Source: DASUAO01 sp046484625
GTDB lineage: Bacteria > Actinomycetota > Acidimicrobiia > IMCC26256 > PALSA-555
Assembly: GCA_046484625.1 (NCBI GenBank)
Contig: JAWOIO010000240.1
Span: 1 to 55,681, forward strand
Direction of reading: 5' to 3'
DNA: 55,681 bases
Shown here: in pieces, positions 51,616-55,681 of the stretch
Layout: each line of letters begins with the position of its first letter
Numbering within the stretch: the first letter of the stretch is position 1
Position numbers and translations under genes: made by a program
The notes under the pieces: model-generated
What the model was told of the DNA's origin: nothing
The model's input: the letters and a program-made list of their open reading frames with translations, nothing else
Database searches by the model: none

Positions 51616-51963
51616 ATGGCGAAGCAGAAGCCCGGCGGCAGCGGCGGGATGAACCAGATGATGCGGCAGATGCAGCAGATGCAGGCCGACATGGCCACTG
51701 CCCAAGAAGCCCTCGCCGAGGAGTCGGTCGAGGGGTCCGCGGGTGGCGGGATGGTGACGGCCGTCGTGAGCGGCACCGGCGAGCTCCGTCGCGTCACGAT
51801 CGCGCCCGACGTCGTCGATCCCGACGATGTCGAGATGCTCGAGGACCTCGTGGTCGCCGCGGTCAGCGAGGCGATGCGCGCCGCGCAGGACCTCCAGGCG
51901 CGCCAGATGGGCTCGGTCACGAGTGGCCTCGACCTGGGGGCCCTCGGCGGCCTGCTCGGCTGA
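51616..51963 (+). CDS. YbaB/EbfC family nucleoid-associated protein
   Basis: A 115-residue DNA-binding protein of unknown exact role. A Met/Gln-rich helix (MNQMMRQMQQMQADMATAQEALAEE) leads into VEGSAGGGMVTAVVSGTGELRRVTIAPDVVDPDDVEMLEDLVVAAVSEAM, the family core. The ribosome site gagaggag precedes ATG 51616. It lies between dnaX and recR, where YbaB is found in most bacteria, and recR begins 9 bases after its stop. Confidence 0.94.
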   Translation: MAKQKPGGSGGMNQMMRQMQQMQADMATAQEALAEESVEGSAGGGMVTAVVSGTGELRRVTIAPDVVDPDDVEMLEDLVVAAVSEAMRAAQDLQARQMGSVTSGLDLGALGGLLG

Positions 51964-51972
51964 CGGCGATCG

Positions 51973-52578
51973 GTGGCGATCTACGAAGGAGCGGTCCAGA
52001 CGCTCATCGACGAGCTGGGTCGGCTGCCCGGCGTCGGGCCGAAGTCAGCGCAGCGCATCGCCTACTACCTCCTCAAGTCGGCACCGGAGGACGCGAACCG
52101 GCTCGCGGGCGCGATCTCGGACGCCAAGGCGAAGATCACCTGGTGCCGGCGGTGCTTCAACATCGCGGAGGGCGAGCTCTGTGGCTTCTGTCGCGACGAC
52201 CGCCGCGACCCCAAGCTGCTCTGTGTCGTCGAAGAGCCCCGCGACATCGTGGCGGTCGAGCGCACGCACGAGTTCGGCGGCCGCTACCACGTGTTGCAGG
52301 GAGCGATCTCCCCGATCGAGGGGATCGGACCCGAGCAGCTCCGGGTCAAGGAGCTCGTCCGACGCGTCGGTGAGGAGGGCGTCGAGGAGGTCATCCTCGC
52401 GACCAACCCCAACATCGAGGGCGAGGCGACTGCCATGTACCTGGCCCGACTGCTGAAGCCGCTGGGCCTCCGCGTCACGCGCATCGCGAGCGGTCTGCCC
52501 GTCGGCGGGGACCTCGAGTACGCCGACGAGGTGACGCTCGGTCGCGCGCTCGAGGGAAGGCGCGAGATCGACGCCTGA
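51973..52578 (+). CDS. recR: Recombination mediator protein RecR
   Basis: A 201-residue DNA repair protein of the RecFOR pathway. The N-terminal helix-hairpin-helix is LIDELGRLPGVGPKSAQRIAYYLL. The zinc finger is C58-x2-C61...C70-x2-C73 (CRRCFNIAEGELCGFC). A Toprim domain follows (LLCVVEEPRDIVAVERTHEFGGRYHVL) and then ILATNPNIEGEATAMYL. GTG 51973 starts the fold at once. It is the last gene of the dnaX-ybaB-recR set and is convergent with metX, 25 bases apart. Confidence 0.96.
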   Translation: MAIYEGAVQTLIDELGRLPGVGPKSAQRIAYYLLKSAPEDANRLAGAISDAKAKITWCRRCFNIAEGELCGFCRDDRRDPKLLCVVEEPRDIVAVERTHEFGGRYHVLQGAISPIEGIGPEQLRVKELVRRVGEEGVEEVILATNPNIEGEATAMYLARLLKPLGLRVTRIASGLPVGGDLEYADEVTLGRALEGRREIDA

Positions 52579-52603
52579 AGGGGCGTGGCAATCGGGCAGG
52601 CGA

Positions 52604-53713
52604 TCAGGCGAGGGCGCGTCGGACGACGTTCCCGACGGCCTCGGCCTCGACGAGGAACCCGTCGTGTCCGCACGGCGACTGGATGGTCTCGACGTCCGGG
52701 CGCCCCGGGAGGGCTGCGGCGAGCTCGTGCTGCAGGCGGAGCGGATAGAGCCGGTCGGACGAGATCCCGGCCACGGCCACGTCGGCGCGGACCCGGGTCA
52801 GCGCCGTCTCGACACCACCGCGCCCGCGCCCGATGTCGTGGTGGTTCATCGCCTCGCTGAGGGCGACGTAGGTGTTCGCGTCGAAGCGTCGGGTGAGCTT
52901 CGCCCCGTGGTATTCGAGGTAGGACTCGACGGCGTAGCGTCCGCCGTCGAAGGGGTCTTCGTCGCCCTGGTGGTCGCGGCCGAAGCGGGCGTCGAACTCG
53001 AGCTCCGAGCGGTAGCTGATCTGGCCGATGCCGCGAGCGAGCTCGAGGCCGACGTGGGGTCCCTCACCGTCGGGTGCGTCGTAGTAGTCGCCGCCGCGCC
53101 AACGAGGATCCGCACGGATCGCTCGCGTCTGCACCGAGCACCACGCGATCTGCTCCGCCGTCGCCTTGGCGCCGACCGAGACGACCACCGCGCGTTCGAC
53201 TCGTTCCGGGAATCCCACGATCCACTCGAGCGCGCGCATCCCGCCCATCGATCCGCCCACGACGGCCGCCCACCGGTCGATCCCGAGCCGGTCCGCGAAC
53301 GCGGCTTCGACGACCGTCTGGTCGCGGATGGTCAGGACCGGGAACCGGGCCCCGTACGGCCGACCGTCGGCCGCCGGCGACGCCGGGCCCGTGGTCCCCT
53401 GGCATCCGCCGAGCACGTTGGGGCAGACGACGAACCACCGGTCGGTGTCGATGGGGGCACCCGGCCCGATCATCGAGCCCCACCATCCGCCACGGCCACC
53501 CGCGTGACTGTCGCCGGTGAGCGCGTGGAGCACGAGGACCGCGTTGGACCGGCCGGCGTCGAGCGCGCCCCAGGTCTCGTAGGCGATGGTCACGTGCTCC
53601 AGACGACCCCCAGCCTCGAGCACGTGCGGGCGCGCGTCGAACAGCGTCTCGAAGCGACGCGCACCGACGGGATCGCCCGGGCGCCAGGCCCCGGACGCCG
53701 GGGGCAGGTCCAC
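52604..53713 (-). CDS. metX: Homoserine O-acetyltransferase
   Basis: A 369-residue alpha/beta-hydrolase that acetylates homoserine with acetyl-CoA, the first step of the direct sulfhydrylation route to methionine. The nucleophile is S155 in VVGGSMGGMRALEW. Other landmarks are HALTGDSHAGG, CPNVLGGCQGTTGP, SDRLYPL with the catalytic Asp and SPCGHDGFL with the His. Length is normal. It could be a succinyltransferase; the pairing with metY favours either acyl group. GTG 53713 lies 16 bases after the metY stop, so the two form an operon. Confidence 0.93.
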   Translation of the reverse strand: MDLPPASGAWRPGDPVGARRFETLFDARPHVLEAGGRLEHVTIAYETWGALDAGRSNAVLVLHALTGDSHAGGRGGWWGSMIGPGAPIDTDRWFVVCPNVLGGCQGTTGPASPAADGRPYGARFPVLTIRDQTVVEAAFADRLGIDRWAAVVGGSMGGMRALEWIVGFPERVERAVVVSVGAKATAEQIAWCSVQTRAIRADPRWRGGDYYDAPDGEGPHVGLELARGIGQISYRSELEFDARFGRDHQGDEDPFDGGRYAVESYLEYHGAKLTRRFDANTYVALSEAMNHHDIGRGRGGVETALTRVRADVAVAGISSDRLYPLRLQHELAAALPGRPDVETIQSPCGHDGFLVEAEAVGNVVRRALA

Positions 53714-53729
53714 CGTGGGTGCGCTCGCG

Positions 53730-55031
53730 TCAGGCTCCCTTGGCGGCGCGGAACCCGGCTTCGAGGTCGGCGAGGAGGTCGTCGACGGTCTCGATCCCGA
53801 CGCACAGCCGGACCAGGTCGGGGGTCACCCCGGTCGTGGCCTGCTCCTCGGGGGTGAGCTGGGAGTGCGTCGTCGACGCCGGATGGATCGCGAGGCTGCG
53901 CACGTCACCGACATTCGCGAGGTGGCTGAACAGCTCCAGTCCGTCGACGAAGCTGCGACCGGCGTCGAGCCCACCCTTGATCCCGAAGGCGAGGATCGCG
54001 CCCTTGCCGCGCGGGAGGGACGTCTGGGCCCGCTCGTACCACGGGCTCGACTTCAGACCCGGGTAGGCGACCCATTCCACCTCGTCGCGCTGCTCGAGCC
54101 ACTCGGCGACCACCTGCGCGTTCTGGCAGTGGCGGTCCATCCGGAGGCTGAGCGTCTCGAGTCCCTGGATGAACAGGAACGCGTTGAACGGCGCCACCGC
54201 CGCGCCGAGGTCGCGCATGAGCTGGAGCCGGGCCTTGAGCGCGTACTGCGCGGGCCGGAGCGGCTCGGGGAGCTGGGAGTACACGAGACCGTGGTAGCTG
54301 GGATCCGGTTCGGTGAAGACGGGGTGGCGGCCGCTCGCGACGTAGTCGAACTTCCCACCGTCGACGATGATCCCGCCGATGGACGTCCCGTGCCCCCCGA
54401 TGAACTTCGTCGCGGAGTGCACGACGATGTCGGCGCCGAGCGCGAGCGGCTGGCAGAGGTAGGGCGTCGTCACGGTGTTGTCGACGATGAGCGGCACGTC
54501 GGCCTCGTGCGCGACACCCGAGATCCCCTCGATGTCGAGCACGTCGTTCTTCGGGTTCCCGACCGACTCACCGTAGAAGCCGCGGGTGTTGGGCTTGACC
54601 GCGGCGCGCCACGCGTCGAGGTCGTCGGGATCGTCGATGAAGGTCACGTCCCAGCCGAGCTTGGGCAGCGTGTAGTGCAGGAGGTTGTACGTGCCGCCGT
54701 AGAGCGAGGCGGAGGCGACGAGGTGGTCGCCGGCCTGGCCCAGGTTGAGGATCGCGAGGGTCTCGGCCGCCTGCCCCGACGAGGTGGCGAGCGCGGCGAC
54801 GCCGCCCTCGAGGGCGGCCACCCGGTCCTCGAACACCGCCTGGGTCGGGTTCATGATGCGGGTGTAGATGTTGCCGAGCTCGGAGAGCCCGAAGAGCGCG
54901 GCCGCATGCTCGGTGTCCCGGAACACGTAGCTCGTCGTCTGGTAGATGGGCGTGGCCCGCGCACCGGTGGTGGGGTCGGCGGCGGCGCCGGCGTGGACCT
55001 GCTTGGTGTCGAATCCCCAGGACTCGGACAT
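53730..55031 (-). CDS. metY: O-acetylhomoserine sulfhydrylase
   Basis: A 433-residue PLP enzyme that makes homocysteine from O-acetylhomoserine and sulfide. K209 in HSATKFIGGHG holds the PLP. TSSGQAAETLAILNL, YGGTYNLLHYTLPKLG and DNTVTTPYLCQPL are typical of the long Cys/Met-metabolism group, as is the 430-residue length. ATG 55031 is preceded by gaggagg. The short leader has a 7-bp hairpin ending at the ribosome site. It is the first gene of metY-metX and divergent from the DUF4234 gene. Confidence 0.95.
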   Translation of the reverse strand: MSESWGFDTKQVHAGAAADPTTGARATPIYQTTSYVFRDTEHAAALFGLSELGNIYTRIMNPTQAVFEDRVAALEGGVAALATSSGQAAETLAILNLGQAGDHLVASASLYGGTYNLLHYTLPKLGWDVTFIDDPDDLDAWRAAVKPNTRGFYGESVGNPKNDVLDIEGISGVAHEADVPLIVDNTVTTPYLCQPLALGADIVVHSATKFIGGHGTSIGGIIVDGGKFDYVASGRHPVFTEPDPSYHGLVYSQLPEPLRPAQYALKARLQLMRDLGAAVAPFNAFLFIQGLETLSLRMDRHCQNAQVVAEWLEQRDEVEWVAYPGLKSSPWYERAQTSLPRGKGAILAFGIKGGLDAGRSFVDGLELFSHLANVGDVRSLAIHPASTTHSQLTPEEQATTGVTPDLVRLCVGIETVDDLLADLEAGFRAAKGA

Positions 55032-55046
55032 GGTGTGGCTCCTCCT

Positions 55047-55066
55047 CGCCGCGACGGGACGCGGCG
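55047..55066 (-). promoter_or_regulatory. 5' UTR hairpin of metY next to the ribosome site
   Basis: A 7-bp perfect stem (cgccgcg/cgcggcg) with a 6-base loop lies in the leader between promoter and start. The 3' arm ends directly at the gaggagg ribosome site. It could affect translation. The leader is too short for most SAM riboswitches. Confidence 0.4.
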
Positions 55067-55085
55067 CGATGTGGCTGAGGCGCGA

Positions 55086-55115
55086 ACGCTACGAGTGTGA
55101 AACCTGACTGGTCAA
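55086..55115 (-). promoter_or_regulatory. metY-metX promoter
   Basis: On the minus strand, TTGACC (55115-55110) and TAGCGT (55091-55086) are spaced by 18 bases, a good -35/-10 pair. Transcription would start near 55079 and leave about 48 bases of leader. Confidence 0.6.
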
Positions 55116-55146
55116 CTCGGAAATCGACGGCGGCGGGTGCCGGTGG

Positions 55147-55174
55147 TTGACTTCCCATACTGCGATGGTAAGAA
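55147..55174 (+). promoter_or_regulatory. Promoter of the DUF4234 gene
   Basis: TTGACT at 55147-55152 and TAAGAA at 55169-55174 are spaced by 16 bases. The start codon is about 35 bases past the predicted transcript start, after the ribosome site gaaggga. It lies 31 bases from the divergent metY promoter. Confidence 0.55.
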
Positions 55175-55215
55175 CGCGCGACCCCCGCTCTCGAGAAGAC
55201 GAAGGGAACCACATC

Positions 55216-55608
55216 ATGACCACGCCACCGCCTGCGGCGGCACCGACCGGAACCGGCAAGATCGGGGAGCTCCGCAGCCCCGTGGTCGTGATGCTCCTGA
55301 GCATCGTGACGCTCGGCATCTACGCGCTCTACTACTACTTCAAGACCTTCGACGAGATGAAGGACTACAGCGGCGAGGGCGTCGGCGGTGTCGTCGGCCT
55401 GCTCCTCTCGATCTTCTGCGGGATCATCACGATCTTCGTCCTCCCCGCCGAGGTCGGGAACCTCTACGAGCGCGACGGCAAGGAGAAGCCGATCAGCGGC
55501 GCGACCGGCTTCTGGGTCCTGCTGCCGATCCTCGGTTTCTTCATCTGGCTCTTCAAGGTGCAGGGCCGCCTCAACGACTTCTGGGAGTCGAAGGGCGCCA
55601 CCAGCTGA
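55216..55608 (+). CDS. DUF4234 domain membrane protein
   Basis: A 130-residue membrane protein with three helices. The family signature is RSPVVVMLLSIVTLGIYALYYYFKTFDEMKDYSG at residues 20-53, then a Gly-rich helix pair and PILGFFIWLFKVQGRLNDFWESKG. The Pro/Ala-rich start is cytoplasmic. Function is unknown. ATG 55216 has the ribosome site gaaggga eight bases before it; an upstream frame would begin in the promoter. It has its own promoter and terminator. Confidence 0.85.
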   Translation: MTTPPPAAAPTGTGKIGELRSPVVVMLLSIVTLGIYALYYYFKTFDEMKDYSGEGVGGVVGLLLSIFCGIITIFVLPAEVGNLYERDGKEKPISGATGFWVLLPILGFFIWLFKVQGRLNDFWESKGATS

Positions 55609-55630
55609 GTGCCCGATCCGACGTGCGTCC

Positions 55631-55656
55631 GAGGGGCGGCCGGGAGGCCGCCCCTC
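55631..55656 (+). terminator. Terminator of the DUF4234 gene
   Basis: An 11-bp perfect stem (gaggggcggcc with ggccgcccctc) and a 4-base loop lie 22 bases past the stop. There is no T tract, as with the other terminators in this window. Confidence 0.75.
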
Positions 55657-55681
55657 GTCGCGTCCGCGCGCGGCCTCAGAG

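Noticed and set aside
55032..55085. SAM riboswitch in the metY leader
   Set aside because: Only about 48 bases of leader are available and no conserved SAM-I or SAM-IV core is seen. Only the hairpin is reported.

Overview
The window is very GC-rich, with GTG starts throughout, dense gene packing and many 4-base start/stop overlaps. Its protein families point to a free-living Actinomycetota bacterium: DUF3499, DUF3151, DUF3090, an SCO1664-type protein, an MSMEG_4193-type phosphatase, a TIGR03084-type DinB protein, an MtrA/MtrB-like pair and likely F420-using oxidoreductases. Acidimicrobiia is my best guess at class level, but it is an inference. I see no phage, transposon, plasmid or CRISPR signal; this looks like ordinary chromosome.

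Layout. 1-2704: a partial amidase, a DUF3499 protein and methylmalonate-semialdehyde dehydrogenase, all on the minus strand. 2792-8209: a plus-strand operon that couples a three-gene amino-acid-type ABC importer to a Rieske oxygenase and a CrtI-like FAD oxidoreductase, probably uptake plus oxidative breakdown of a small nitrogen compound. 8516-14702: a secreted lytic-transglycosylase-like lipoprotein, a UbiB-type kinase, an Fpg/Nei glycosylase, a DJ-1/PfpI protein, a coupled LLM oxidoreductase/DUF427 pair and lgt. 14812-21925: a MacB/FtsX-type ABC exporter, an acyl-CoA dehydrogenase, a DinB-type protein and an acyl-CoA synthetase. 22031-28668: a STAS-like protein, an MtrAB-like two-component pair followed by a stub lipoprotein, purE, a nitronate monooxygenase/CoA-disulfide-reductase pair and gmd. 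28704-34501: DUF3151, then the phosphatase/DUF3090/kinase-like trio, a GT39 membrane protein and a fatty-acyl-AMP ligase.

34647-40842: a complete seven-gene Mrp (mnhABCDEFG) Na+/H+ antiporter operon on the minus strand, with a small receiver-like protein as its last gene. 40987-46846: a Thr/Pro-rich anchored protein, a ferredoxin-FrhB-like protein, a DUF4328 protein, a divergent csoR/copA copper pair sharing a nearly symmetric promoter-operator, and DUF2505. 46920-55608: metF, a secreted protein, two tRNA-Ser genes flanking tadA, a large-type SRP RNA, dnaX-ybaB-recR, metX-metY and a DUF4234 membrane protein.

The clearest functional units are the importer/oxygenase operon, the copper module, the Mrp operon, the ffs-dnaX-ybaB-recR block and the methionine genes (metX, metY, nearby metF). 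The candidates closest to undescribed biology are the importer/Rieske/FAD operon and the kinase-like/phosphatase/DUF3090 trio. All functional names are based on motif and family recognition by eye; no database search was run.
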